Part shown: positions 48,541 through 58,131 of the stretch, piece by piece
Position numbering within the stretch: the stretch's first letter is position 1
How the letters are laid out: every line of letters begins with the position of its first letter
NCBI GenBank assembly: GCA_027491435.1
Contig: JAOZFG010000028.1
Span: 27,955-91,954, forward strand
DNA: 64,000 nucleotides
Source: Thermoproteota archaeon
GTDB lineage: Archaea > Korarchaeota > Korarchaeia > Korarchaeales > Korarchaeaceae
Reading direction: 5' to 3'
Notes under the pieces: generated by a model
Told to the model about the DNA's origin: nothing
Database searches by the model: none
Seen by the model: only the letters and a program-made list of their open reading frames with translations
Position numbers and translations under genes: made by a program

Positions 48541-49209
48541 CTGGGTAAAGTACTACACATAGTTCCCGCCTCGAAACAGTACGCTGATATCGTGATGTTC
48601 GGTGTCAACTTAATGCCCATACATGGTCTAGCGGTGATATCTAGGGAGGAAAACCTTTTACTGGCTAAGGCTCAGGCTGACCTAGTATCGTCCCTGCTGG
48701 GCTTAAAGGTCATAGTTAAGACCTTGAAGAAGGCTGACGCTGTTAGCTTCGCAAAGTCCCTAAGTGAGCTCATATCCGAGCTGAGAGAATTCGATGAGTT
48801 GGTTATGAATCTGGGGGCTGCTGATAAGGAGTTGTCCGTCTCGGCTGTCGTCGTCGCGACCGTTTTAGGTATAAAAACTTTTAACGTGAAGGACGGAAAC
48901 GTGAGCTTCCTACCCACAATGGGCGTCCCCTTGCTCTCTATAATAAGTGATGAAAAGGTATTCATCGTAGAAACGCTCTACGATCTGGGCGGCAAGGTTT
49001 CGAAGCTCGAAATCCTGGCGAACAAAATGGGGATAAGTCGGGCCCTCTTGAGCTATCACATCAACGGATCGGCCAGAACCCCTGGCCTAGTTCAGCTAGG
49101 GCTGGTCGGCATAAAGAGGAAGGGGAGGAGCTCCATAGTGGAGCTCACGGATGTGGGAAGAATTTTTGCGTTGGCGTCCAAGATAAAGAAATTAATGAAG
49201 AACCCTTAG
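48541..49209 (+). CDS. CARF-HTH transcriptional regulator (Csa3-like); possible CTG start
   Basis: CARF-like LVMNLGAADKELSVSAVVVATVLGIKTFNVKDG followed by winged HTH KVSKLEILANKMGISRALLSYHI...GLVGIKRKGRSSIVELTDVGR. First beta strand (GKVLHIVPA) lies upstream of the first GTG/ATG. Confidence 0.65.
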   Translation: MGKVLHIVPASKQYADIVMFGVNLMPIHGLAVISREENLLLAKAQADLVSSLLGLKVIVKTLKKADAVSFAKSLSELISELREFDELVMNLGAADKELSVSAVVVATVLGIKTFNVKDGNVSFLPTMGVPLLSIISDEKVFIVETLYDLGGKVSKLEILANKMGISRALLSYHINGSARTPGLVQLGLVGIKRKGRSSIVELTDVGRIFALASKIKKLMKNP

Positions 49210-50070
49210 CAGCCCGTCAAGAGCTATTCCTAGAAATACAGCTCCCTCTATCGGACTGGCCGCCTTGTACATCCTCCTTGCACCCTCTATCGTCGGATTT
49301 CTAGAGTACTTCACGGCCTTGTACAGAAGAGCAGCCGTTGGAGGTACGGCTAGCAGCCCATAAATTGGTCCGAAGGGTCCGACCACCATTAGAAGAACCT
49401 CGGAAGCTATCATCACCAGCACCGAGAGGGCTATGACTTTGGCAGTCCTTTCAACACCTATGACCACGGGCAACATGGGCACTCCGGCCCTGCGGTAGTC
49501 CTCCAGGAAGTAGATCGAGATGTACCATATGTGGGAGGGTATCCACGCTATTGTTATGAGCATTATAAGGACGGCCGCCAGGTCTACCTTTCCCGTAGCT
49601 GCAGTCCATCCAGCTAGAGAGGGAGCTGCTCCAGCAACTCCCCCGAAAACTATAGAGAGGGGCGTCCTCCTCTTGGTCCAGAGGGTGTAGACGATCAGGT
49701 CAAAGATAACTCCAAGGGAGGTGGCCACGGCGGTAAGCAGGTTAATCTTGTAAGCTAGCAACACTCCTAGGGAGAATAGAAAGAAGCCGAACAGCAAGGC
49801 TTCGATCCTGCTGACCTTTCCAGAGGGGACGGGCCTCTCCTTAGTCCTGCTCATTAGCTCATCTATGTCTGCGTCCAAGGCCATGTTCACGGCGGTTGTA
49901 CCTGATATTGACAGGACCATTGCGGCCACTAATACTAGGAGCACGTCTGGATCCAGGGATCCTGACCCAAGGTAGGTGAATACCGAGGTTAGGAGGAGCA
50001 AGAACGTCTGCTTCGGCTTAGTCAAACATAGAAAGCTTGTTAACTTGTCCTTTAACTCCACCTTCTGCAT
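49192..50070 (-). CDS. ctaB: Protoheme IX farnesyltransferase (heme O synthase)
   Basis: NMALDADIDELMSRTKERPVPSGKVS, HIWYISIYFLEDYRRAGVPMLPVV. ATG at 50070 preferred. Confidence 0.92.
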   Translation of the reverse strand: MQKVELKDKLTSFLCLTKPKQTFLLLLTSVFTYLGSGSLDPDVLLVLVAAMVLSISGTTAVNMALDADIDELMSRTKERPVPSGKVSRIEALLFGFFLFSLGVLLAYKINLLTAVATSLGVIFDLIVYTLWTKRRTPLSIVFGGVAGAAPSLAGWTAATGKVDLAAVLIMLITIAWIPSHIWYISIYFLEDYRRAGVPMLPVVIGVERTAKVIALSVLVMIASEVLLMVVGPFGPIYGLLAVPPTAALLYKAVKYSRNPTIEGARRMYKAASPIEGAVFLGIALDGLLRVLH

Positions 50071-50074
50071 GTCC

Positions 50075-51097
50075 TCACCTCTTGAACGTGTAGAGCTCCA
50101 TGTACTCAAGGTGAATCCATTTCTTGCCATCGAACGCTAAGTTGCCCCTGGCCACTAGGCCCTTGAACGGTATTAAGGGATTGACGAAGTCTATAACCTT
50201 CATGCCGACGACCCTCCACTTCATGTCATACATGTACTTGTCCAGCTCTATCACCTTTATCCTCCTCCCTCCTGGCAGAGTCCAGTCGTATGGACCAGTC
50301 TTCACTAGTACGTACACGTAGCCTTGTTTGGTCAGCTTGCTTGGACACTCGCTTGTCGAGTTTAGCAACCCATCCTTGAACACCGCAACTCGGCACTCCT
50401 TGACCCTCCCCAGGCCGTCAACTAGCTGCCAAGAGAATATAGTCCAATTCACTCCGAAGATCATCTCCTGCCTCCTAGTGGACACGTTGAAGTAGGTCAT
50501 GTTCCCCTCGGTGTAATAGTTCAGGACCCTCATGTCGAATTGTCCGAGTGTCCTAGTTTTGTATTTGCCAGTTATGTTGTCGTAAGAGAAGGTCTCCAAC
50601 TCGTAAACTGCCAAGCTGTTCTTAGAAAAGGTGACGGGGTAGCCGACCTTGTTGTAGAGCCTTGTCACCTCCAGTGACCATATGAAGAAGGCGTCAACGG
50701 CCATGTAAGTCTCCTTCCTGGTGTTTCCAGCTATAGTTATGACTTCCCTGTTGCCCTCCCAGACTACTATGACGAAGCTTCCCTTCACGCTCTCAAGGGT
50801 CGTCTTGTTGCCTGGTGGGAGGTACATTGAGGATATATTGCCCATTCCCCCGTAGGCCTTGTGGCCGCCTAGCAGGAAGATGACGTCTTCGGACTTAAGG
50901 GCCTTCTCGAACTCGTCGGGGGAGTATGAGGTAGCGTTAATTCCGCTCGCTTTAAGTATGTTCTTGAGCTTTATAGCCGCCTTCTCATCCTCCTTATTGT
51001 GAACTATCCCCACTTTCAGCTGACTTTTTTCTACCGAGCCCGTATAAGGTAGAAGTAAGAGCAATAAGAGGATAAGCGTGAGGAGCCTGATCTTCAT
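50075..51097 (-). CDS. Secreted protein with S-layer-like domain
   Basis: Signal peptide; VIFLLGGHKAYGGMGN..., GSFVIVVWEGNREVITIAGNTRKETYMAVDAFF. Confidence 0.6.
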   Translation of the reverse strand: MKIRLLTLILLLLLLLPYTGSVEKSQLKVGIVHNKEDEKAAIKLKNILKASGINATSYSPDEFEKALKSEDVIFLLGGHKAYGGMGNISSMYLPPGNKTTLESVKGSFVIVVWEGNREVITIAGNTRKETYMAVDAFFIWSLEVTRLYNKVGYPVTFSKNSLAVYELETFSYDNITGKYKTRTLGQFDMRVLNYYTEGNMTYFNVSTRRQEMIFGVNWTIFSWQLVDGLGRVKECRVAVFKDGLLNSTSECPSKLTKQGYVYVLVKTGPYDWTLPGGRRIKVIELDKYMYDMKWRVVGMKVIDFVNPLIPFKGLVARGNLAFDGKKWIHLEYMELYTFKR

Positions 51098-51132
51098 CGC
51101 TGCTTAAACTACCAACGATATTTAAAGGTCCC

Positions 51133-51927
51133 CTAACCCAGGGCCACCACTTCCACAGTGCAGCAGTCAGGATCAAACCCGCAGGGGTCTTCCTTGGAGA
51201 CCACGTGCTTCCCCCAGAAGGCAGCTATCAAGCCTGAGATTATGCCCCTGGTGAAGTGACAGGCTGGCCTGCCCACGCTGCTGGCCTCGAATATTCCCTC
51301 CAGCCTAATGACCACCTTCTTCCCGTGCTGATACTCTACAACCTTGTACCCCCTCAGCCAACCCTGGGCCCTAATTAAAGACAGGAAAGCCTCCAGCAGC
51401 TCCCTTTTCGGCCCTACCACCTTAGACCAATAGTCCTTATAGGCTTGGACGCCCACCTGATATCCAACGTGGTATAGAAAGGCCTCTCCAGTGGGACCAA
51501 ACGTTTCTCTGGCCTTAACCGCCACGTTTTTCATGAAACTCTTGGAGACCAGGAGGCTTTCGCTCCTAGCGCTCTCAAAAGTTACGTGAAAGCCAGATAT
51601 CACCATCCTACCGTACTCCAGGTGGGATTCGCTTAACCTGATTCCCATGGACTCGGCCAAGTTGGTAAAGTCTTCTAGGGCCTTTCTACCACTGAATACC
51701 GGTAAAGCCAAGGCTTCAACCCCTGATTCGTTTGAAGAAGCCATAATTCCCTTTATCTCAACCCCCTTTAATTTAAGCAGCCTATTGAGGAACTCGGCCA
51801 GCTCAGAAACGTCCCTAAAGATCATGTGGTAGAATCCGGTTATTTTATTTTGCTCCTTGATCGTAGCCACGGGGACTTTGAGCTTCACCTCCCTATTTTT
51901 GGGCTCAGCGATCAACTTTCTCTTCAC
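51133..51927 (-). CDS. V4R (4-vinyl reductase) domain protein
   Basis: GEAFLYHVGYQVGVQAYKDYW, C-terminal ACHFTRGIISGLIAAFWGK...CGFDPDCCTVEVV. Confidence 0.82.
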   Translation of the reverse strand: MKRKLIAEPKNREVKLKVPVATIKEQNKITGFYHMIFRDVSELAEFLNRLLKLKGVEIKGIMASSNESGVEALALPVFSGRKALEDFTNLAESMGIRLSESHLEYGRMVISGFHVTFESARSESLLVSKSFMKNVAVKARETFGPTGEAFLYHVGYQVGVQAYKDYWSKVVGPKRELLEAFLSLIRAQGWLRGYKVVEYQHGKKVVIRLEGIFEASSVGRPACHFTRGIISGLIAAFWGKHVVSKEDPCGFDPDCCTVEVVALG

Positions 51928-52064
51928 CCTTCGGTGATCACCTCCAACATCATCGCCTGTTTATAGGGCAGCACTCCCTTAAAGATGTTACTATTACGTG
52001 CGTATACTAAACCTAAAATAACGGCTATGGGAACGATATGCGTACCACAACCCTGAAGAGTTCG

Positions 52065-53057
52065 TTATACATCCAGGACCTCCAGCTTCACAGATGTTGC
52101 TAATATGTCTATAAGTTCAGATAAACTTGACGGCATAATTAAGGCCCCAGCTGCGTTTTCATGTCCACCTCCGCCGAACCTCTTGGCTAGCTCCAGAGCG
52201 GATATTGGGGAGTTACCCCTGCTCCTTATCGAAAGCCTGTACTTGCCGTCCCTCCCCTGGGTCACTGTAACGAGAATCAAGTACTTCTTTGCTGGAAGCT
52301 GGATCACCGGCACTAGATAGGCGGGGAGTCCTTTAACCATCAAGACTATGCCCTCGCCCCCTTCGAGCTTAGTTATCCTCTCCAGGGCCTCCCCGTATTC
52401 CCTCTCTATCAGGGCCGCCTCACTCCTTATAGTCCTCATGGCCAGTAAGTCCTCCTCTCTGGTGGGTCTAACCTTGAGCAGCTCATAGGCCACCCTATTC
52501 AGCTTTGAACGATCCTCTTTGAAGTACTTCCTGAGGACAGCTGTGAACAGGGCGCCCGGGTAGTTTATCCTGCCCGTGTCCAGGTCGTCGACCAGGCTTA
52601 CTGTGTTGGCGTATTCCTCGAGGGAAGGCTCCTCCTCCAAGAGGATTTCGTAGAGTAGCCTGGCTGTTGACGGGTACTCAGGCCTTATAATGGGTATCTC
52701 CGCCCTATAAGCGAGTTCCAAGTTTGATTCATGGTGATCAACCAAGAGGTGAGTTCCTCCCTGTGTGGGAGGCAGGTCCAGGGTAACGTCGAATCGCTCC
52801 TGGGATACCTTGGATTCGTAGGGTGCCATGAACCTCAGCCTGGCCTCTTCGACCACTGCCAGCACTAGAGAGGCCGAGAACAGTCCGTCGAGATCTTCTC
52901 CATGTGAAAGAACCCTCGCATCACCTTTCTGGAGGAACTCCAGCATCCTCCTACGCTCCCCGACAACGAGGTGTTCAGGATATAAAACGTTAATTTGGAG
53001 GTGCCAGATGGTACTTAAACCCATTTTCCACGGCTGGCTGTAGGATGCCTGAGGCAC
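52065..53057 (-). CDS. DHH-family phosphoesterase
   Basis: SHGEDLDGLFSASLV, LLVDHHESN, C-terminal RFGGGGHENAAGALI (DHHA1). Start likely internal to the ORF. Confidence 0.9.
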   Translation of the reverse strand: MPQASYSQPWKMGLSTIWHLQINVLYPEHLVVGERRRMLEFLQKGDARVLSHGEDLDGLFSASLVLAVVEEARLRFMAPYESKVSQERFDVTLDLPPTQGGTHLLVDHHESNLELAYRAEIPIIRPEYPSTARLLYEILLEEEPSLEEYANTVSLVDDLDTGRINYPGALFTAVLRKYFKEDRSKLNRVAYELLKVRPTREEDLLAMRTIRSEAALIEREYGEALERITKLEGGEGIVLMVKGLPAYLVPVIQLPAKKYLILVTVTQGRDGKYRLSIRSRGNSPISALELAKRFGGGGHENAAGALIMPSSLSELIDILATSVKLEVLDV

Positions 53058-53215
53058 ACTAGCCTAGTAGGGAATTCCGGAAGCTGCTAAGGTCGACAAC
53101 TAAAGGGGTTTATCCAGTCCTTTAGCCCGGAGTCGTTGGAGCCGCCGCCATTACCTCCTGAGCGGGCACTTTCCCACCAGAAAAATTTATCACACTTCAC
53201 TGAGGGGATCGAGAG

Positions 53216-53656
53216 ATGGGGAGGAAGGTCCTGGCCGCGGGCACGTTCGACATCATACATTCCGGACACGTGAGGATGCTTTGGGACGCCAAAAAGCTGG
53301 CTGGAGATGATGGGGAGCTCGTAGTGGTGGTCGCTAGGGACGAGAACGTCAGGAAGTTCAAGGGCAGGGATCCAATAGTCCCTCAGGAGAAGAGGCTTTA
53401 CTTAGTGAGTAATTTGAAGCCCGTGGACAGGGCCGTCCTAGGTAAGGAGAACCCCCTAGATTCCATAGTGGAGGAGAGGCCCGACGTAATAGCCCTGGGA
53501 TACGATCAATGGGCTGAGGAGAAGTGGCTCAAGGAAGAGTTGAGGAAAAGAGGGCTCGAAGTCGAGGTCGTCAGGCTCCCCAAGTACGGGAACCAATCGA
53601 CCAGCGGAATAGTAAGTAGGATAGTGGAGATGTTCTGTCATGACTCGAAGGAGTAG
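53216..53656 (+). CDS. ribL: FAD synthetase (RibL-like cytidylyltransferase-family)
   Basis: AAGTFDIIHSGHVRMLWDAKKLAG; YGNQSTSGIVSRI. Confidence 0.88.
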   Translation: MGRKVLAAGTFDIIHSGHVRMLWDAKKLAGDDGELVVVVARDENVRKFKGRDPIVPQEKRLYLVSNLKPVDRAVLGKENPLDSIVEERPDVIALGYDQWAEEKWLKEELRKRGLEVEVVRLPKYGNQSTSGIVSRIVEMFCHDSKE

Positions 53657-54891
53657 ATGCCAGACCTGACCACCTCTATTTCATCGAACGAAACAGAGCT
53701 GTCTCCGTCCAGGTCGGCCCACCTGATAACGGCGTAGCTGAGCTCGTTTAGGTAACCTGCGTGGAGCATCAACGAAGCTGCGAAGGTCCCGTACCTGGTG
53801 AGCCCCTGCACCGCTATCACAACCCTGCCCTCGTAACCGGCGGCCACCACCAGGGCGTAGTCCAGCTTCCCGTACTCCACCTCAGCGTTCAAGGTGTAGT
53901 CCAACACCCTTATCTTGCCCTTGCCTCCTTTGTTTAGCACGGTGATCCCCAACCTCTGGTTGAGCTCCCTGACGAACTTGTTAGCTTGAGGTCCTCCCAA
54001 GAGGACAAGCCTGCCTTGAGGTAGAGAGCTAACCCCTCCCAACCTTAATTTTTGGCCTATGTCAAAGATCTGAGCGGATATTACGTCATCTTCCCTGAAT
54101 ATAACGGATTCGCTCCCGTTTAGGGCTAGGTAGTAGGCCACCTTGACTAAGAACTTCTTGGAGAAGGTCCTTCCCCCCACGCTGACCGAGACCGTCCACA
54201 CTCCGGGCTCGTTGAACGTCGTCGACAAGGAGAACCTGCCCCCTGACACTGGAACGTCCACCTCTCTCTCCTCCCCAGATGGCGATGTGAACACTAGGGT
54301 CAGGTTGGAGACCTTGCCCCCTGTTACCGTGCCCCCTATCAAGGTCTCCATGCCCGTGTAGGTTGATTTGACCTCCAAGTTTACCTTGACGTCCTTCTGT
54401 CTAGCGGCCTCTTTTATCAGCCTAATCTGAAGGTTAAGGTCAGTTCCTACAACCTTTGCGTAGACGTTGCCTTGGGGGTCTATTATCACGACGGTGGGAG
54501 TGTACCTGATCCCAAGCCTGAAGACTAAGTCCCAGGGCTCCGGAGACAGGTACCAGTTCGAGGGCGGGTTCAGGTTCCTGAAGAAGTCAGCGTCCATCTC
54601 AACCATCGAGTCGGGGTCTTTGTAGTTGGATATCATTGCGACAAGCCCCACGTACCTGTCAGAGCTTAGATCCGGATCAGAGCGCCAGGCCGATGCAAGC
54701 TCGGGCATGTGCTTCCTGCAGGCCCCGCAGTAGACGCTGGCAAACATGACCACCACTACCTTCCCCCTGAAGTTGGACAGCTTGAAGGTCCCTCCTCCGT
54801 AGAGGGGAGCTGTAAAGTCCATTGCCGTGACGCGCAGTGAGGGAAACACCAATAGGGCAGACAGTAGCAACGCGAGCCCCTTAACTTTCAT
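53638..54891 (-). CDS. Secreted thioredoxin-like (TlpA/redoxin) protein with S-layer-like C-terminal region and EF-hand-like loop
   Basis: Signal peptide; FASVYCGACRKHMPELASAW (CxxC); RLVLLGGPQANKFVRELNQRLG; RWADLDGDSSVSFDEIEV. Confidence 0.82.
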   Translation of the reverse strand: MKVKGLALLLSALLVFPSLRVTAMDFTAPLYGGGTFKLSNFRGKVVVVMFASVYCGACRKHMPELASAWRSDPDLSSDRYVGLVAMISNYKDPDSMVEMDADFFRNLNPPSNWYLSPEPWDLVFRLGIRYTPTVVIIDPQGNVYAKVVGTDLNLQIRLIKEAARQKDVKVNLEVKSTYTGMETLIGGTVTGGKVSNLTLVFTSPSGEEREVDVPVSGGRFSLSTTFNEPGVWTVSVSVGGRTFSKKFLVKVAYYLALNGSESVIFREDDVISAQIFDIGQKLRLGGVSSLPQGRLVLLGGPQANKFVRELNQRLGITVLNKGGKGKIRVLDYTLNAEVEYGKLDYALVVAAGYEGRVVIAVQGLTRYGTFAASLMLHAGYLNELSYAVIRWADLDGDSSVSFDEIEVVRSGIYSFES

Positions 54892-55040
54892 AGGAAACCC
54901 TCCGAGACTCTCCTTAAATGCTTTACGAGAATTGGCGTTAAAAAGGAAATCGTCATCGGCCTGACTAAACTTCGTAACCTTAATTAGTTTAACTAGAGTT
55001 ATTGAACTCCAAGTGGGGGTTACTGCAGGCCACGTTGGGT

Positions 55041-55055
55041 AAAACGCTTATATAC
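55041..55055 (+). promoter_or_regulatory. BRE/TATA promoter of the his operon
   Basis: AAAACGCTTATATAC upstream of hisG. Confidence 0.6.
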
Positions 55056-55091
55056 AAGCGATGGGGGGCGACCCGGTGAATGCCATGACCG

Positions 55092-56063
55092 GTGATCTGG
55101 TTCACTGTTAGGATGGCCATTCCCAAGGGCTCCTTGGAGGAGGATACCTTCTCCTTCTTGAGGCAGTCCGGAATCAACGTATACGGTGCCAGCAGGTCTT
55201 ACAGGCCCAGAGTTGACTACAAAGGGTTGAGCGTCAAGATCCTCAGGCCTCAGGAGATCCCGGTATTAGTTCAGGAGGGAACTTACGACCTGGGCATCTC
55301 GGGCAGGGATTGGGTCAGGGAGAACAGGGCTGACGTGGAGGTCTTACTGGACCTGGAGTACGGGAAGGTCAGGCTTGTTTTGGCAGCCCCAATAAACTCC
55401 GACATAAAGTCCTTTGAGGATCTGGTGGAGCTCTCAAGGGAAAGGCCCGTCAGGATATCCACAGAATACCTTAACCTAGCGTCAGACTGGATAACCTCCA
55501 AGGAGAGTTACAGGAAGGTTTACGATGAGCCCCCAACGCTAATCACGCCCTGGTACAGGGTTAAGGGCAACGACAGGTTTAAGCTAATCCTATCGTTCGG
55601 GGCCACCGAAGCTAAGCCCCCCGAGGATGCAGACGCAATCATAGACAACACGGCCACCGGCACCACCTTGGCTAGGAATGGCCTGGGGATAATAGAGGAG
55701 ATATGCGAGAGCAGCGCCGTCCTAATAGCAAATAAGAACTCTTTAAAAGATCCTGAGAAGGTCGAGATCATCAAGGACGTGTACGCCCTGTTCAGGGGGG
55801 TTGTATTCGCTAGGAAGAACGTGCATGTCTTTATGAACGTGAAGGAGGAGAACCTTCAGGAGCTGATAAGCATTTTGCCAGCTCTAAAAGGCCCTACAGT
55901 ATCCCCCCTGTCCAAGGAGGGGTGGTATGCTGTCAACACGGTCATAGAGAAGGGTAAGCTCCTGGAGCTCATGCCAAAGCTCAGGAGACTGGCTCAGGGC
56001 CTTGTGGTGACGGATCCAAGGCAGGTCCTCCTGCTAGAGGACGTGGACGAGCTCGTCAGGTGA
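55092..56063 (+). CDS. hisG: ATP phosphoribosyltransferase (long form)
   Basis: MAIPKGSLEEDTFSFLRQSGI (ATG 55113 possible); DLGISGRDWVRE; DNTATGTTLARNGL; C-terminal regulatory-type domain. Confidence 0.94.
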   Translation: MIWFTVRMAIPKGSLEEDTFSFLRQSGINVYGASRSYRPRVDYKGLSVKILRPQEIPVLVQEGTYDLGISGRDWVRENRADVEVLLDLEYGKVRLVLAAPINSDIKSFEDLVELSRERPVRISTEYLNLASDWITSKESYRKVYDEPPTLITPWYRVKGNDRFKLILSFGATEAKPPEDADAIIDNTATGTTLARNGLGIIEEICESSAVLIANKNSLKDPEKVEIIKDVYALFRGVVFARKNVHVFMNVKEENLQELISILPALKGPTVSPLSKEGWYAVNTVIEKGKLLELMPKLRRLAQGLVVTDPRQVLLLEDVDELVR

Positions 56064-56067
56064 TCTC

Positions 56068-57015
56068 ATGGAGCTCATACCCCAACAGTCCACTGGAGAG
56101 AGGCTCTTCTATAACGAAAATCTTTTTCTACCTAGTGAATATTATGAAGAATTAATAAGAGCTATCACCCAGAAGCAGATAAGATTTTACCCAGATCCCT
56201 GGAACTCCAGGCTCGCCTCGGCCATCGCCGAGTTCCTGTCCCTGGAGCGGGAAAAGGTGCTCGTGGGCGCTGGCGCGGATGACCTGTTGAGGCTACTCAT
56301 AGGGCAAGCTGATGTAGTTGGGATAGTGGAGCCCTCCTACTCCATGTACGAGTTCCTGGCCAAGTCAATGGGTAAGGAGGTCAGAGCCGTCAGGTACCCG
56401 GAGGTGGGCGGCCTCAAGGGAGCTGACCTCATAGTGGTCAACTCCCCCAACAACCCGACAGGCCTCATGTACCCCGAAGGCTACCTGGAGGAACTGATGA
56501 GCCTAGGCACGGTTCTCCTCGACGAGGCCTACGTGGAGTTCTCTGGAGAGGAAGGTTACGTTAAGAGGGCCGGGGATGGCCTTATAGTGGTGAGGACCTT
56601 CTCAAAGGCTTGGGGGTTAGCAGGCCTTAGAGTAGGATACGCTGTGATGGATGAGGGGCTGATCAGGGAGCTCAAGGCCAGGGCCCTGCCATATCAGGTG
56701 TCGGGGGTCTCGGAGGCCATGGCCTTAAAGGCCTTAACGCTCCACAAGTTCGTCGAGGAGGCCGTCAGGGAGATGAACTCTGTTAAGGAGTGGTTTTACG
56801 GTGAGCTGGATCGCCTGGGGGTTCCCTACCTGAGGTCATGGACTAACTTCGTCTTTCTGCCCCTCAACAACTACAGGGACGCCTGGAGGCTCCTGAAGGA
56901 GAGGGGGTACCAGGTAAGGCTGGTAGAGAGGCCGGGGGCCAGAGGAATCAGGGTCACCTTAGCTCCAATCCCGGTGATGGAGGGGGTGGTGAGGGCCTTG
57001 GGTGAGATCTCATGA
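56068..57015 (+). CDS. hisC: Histidinol-phosphate aminotransferase
   Basis: VNSPNNPTGLMYP, VVRTFSKAWGLAGLRVGYAV. Confidence 0.94.
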   Translation: MELIPQQSTGERLFYNENLFLPSEYYEELIRAITQKQIRFYPDPWNSRLASAIAEFLSLEREKVLVGAGADDLLRLLIGQADVVGIVEPSYSMYEFLAKSMGKEVRAVRYPEVGGLKGADLIVVNSPNNPTGLMYPEGYLEELMSLGTVLLDEAYVEFSGEEGYVKRAGDGLIVVRTFSKAWGLAGLRVGYAVMDEGLIRELKARALPYQVSGVSEAMALKALTLHKFVEEAVREMNSVKEWFYGELDRLGVPYLRSWTNFVFLPLNNYRDAWRLLKERGYQVRLVERPGARGIRVTLAPIPVMEGVVRALGEIS

Positions 57016-57575
57016 AGGTCAGCAGGGCCACAAGGGAAACCAAGATAAGCTTGGAAGTCAGCCTGTACGGTAAGGGCGAGTTTAAAGGGGGTACCGGGCT
57101 GACATTCTTTGATCACATGCTCAGGACCCTGACGTTCTACTCTGGCATGGACTTGAGCGTTGAGGCTGAGTGGGATCTCAGCCACCACCTGATGGAGGAC
57201 CTCATGTACTTGCTGGGCGTCTCCTTGTCCAAGGGCTTAGGGGACAGGAAGGGCATAGCCAGATACGGGTGGTCAGTGGTCCCCATGGACGAGTCCCTCG
57301 TGCTAACCTCTGTAGACCTAGGCGGGAGGCCCTACTTCTCCTCAGACATACCTTCAGGACTCGTTGAGGGCCTTTCCACCGAAGACCTGATGCACGGGGT
57401 GGAGTCCTTTGCCAGAGGGGCTTTAGCAACGGTGCACGTAGTGGCTTTAAGGAAGGGCAACCTGCACCACCTCGTTGAGGCCTCCTTCAAGTCCCTAGGC
57501 CTCTCCCTAAGGCAGGCCCTCCAGAAGGTTGGAAGCCAGATAGCTAGCGTTAAGGGGGTGATCGACGTTGGTTAG
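57012..57575 (+). CDS. hisB: Imidazoleglycerol-phosphate dehydratase
   Basis: FFDHMLRTLTFYSGMDL, SHHLMEDLMYLLG. Confidence 0.95.
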   Translation: MKVSRATRETKISLEVSLYGKGEFKGGTGLTFFDHMLRTLTFYSGMDLSVEAEWDLSHHLMEDLMYLLGVSLSKGLGDRKGIARYGWSVVPMDESLVLTSVDLGGRPYFSSDIPSGLVEGLSTEDLMHGVESFARGALATVHVVALRKGNLHHLVEASFKSLGLSLRQALQKVGSQIASVKGVIDVG

Positions 57576-58131
57576 GGTTTTCCTCGTGGACTACGGGGTG
57601 GGAAACGTCTTCAGCATAAGGAAGGCCCTGCAGGATCAAGGGGCCGAGGTGACCACTGAGGCTGAGGACTACGATGCCGTTGTCCTTCCGGGAGTTGGCA
57701 GCTACGACGGGGCCCTCTCCCAGATGAACAGGCAGGAGGTTCTTGAAGCCGTAAACAACTTCCCCACACTGGGCATTTGTCTGGGAATGCAGCTACTCTT
57801 TGAGAGGAGTGAGGAAGGAAAGCTTGAGGGTCTTAAGGTGATTAGGGGAGAGGTTCTTAGGTTCAGGGGGGTGAAGGCCCCGCACATGGGTTGGAGCCTA
57901 GTCAAAGGGTGGAGCAGGCTTTTCCAGGGGGAAGGCTACTTCTACTTCGCCCACTCCTACTACACAGTTCCCAAGGAGGACGTGGTCAGGGGAGTGGTAA
58001 ACTACGAGGGGATTGAAGTTCCGGCTATAGTGGAGAAGGGGGACGTATTCGGGACCCAGTTCCACCCGGAGAAGTCAGGCAAGAGGGGCAGGGAAGTGAT
58101 CAGGAGGTTCCTGGAGGTGGTGAGGTCCTGA
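57568..58131 (+). CDS. hisH: Imidazole glycerol phosphate synthase subunit HisH
   Basis: DYGVGNVFSIRKAL, LGICLGMQLLFE, FGTQFHPEKSG. Confidence 0.96.
   Translation: MVRVFLVDYGVGNVFSIRKALQDQGAEVTTEAEDYDAVVLPGVGSYDGALSQMNRQEVLEAVNNFPTLGICLGMQLLFERSEEGKLEGLKVIRGEVLRFRGVKAPHMGWSLVKGWSRLFQGEGYFYFAHSYYTVPKEDVVRGVVNYEGIEVPAIVEKGDVFGTQFHPEKSGKRGREVIRRFLEVVRS

Noticed and set aside
55075-55112. Structured regulatory leader before hisG
   Set aside because: Only a weak imperfect inverted repeat around ACCGGTGATCTGGT; the leader is very short after the predicted TATA box.
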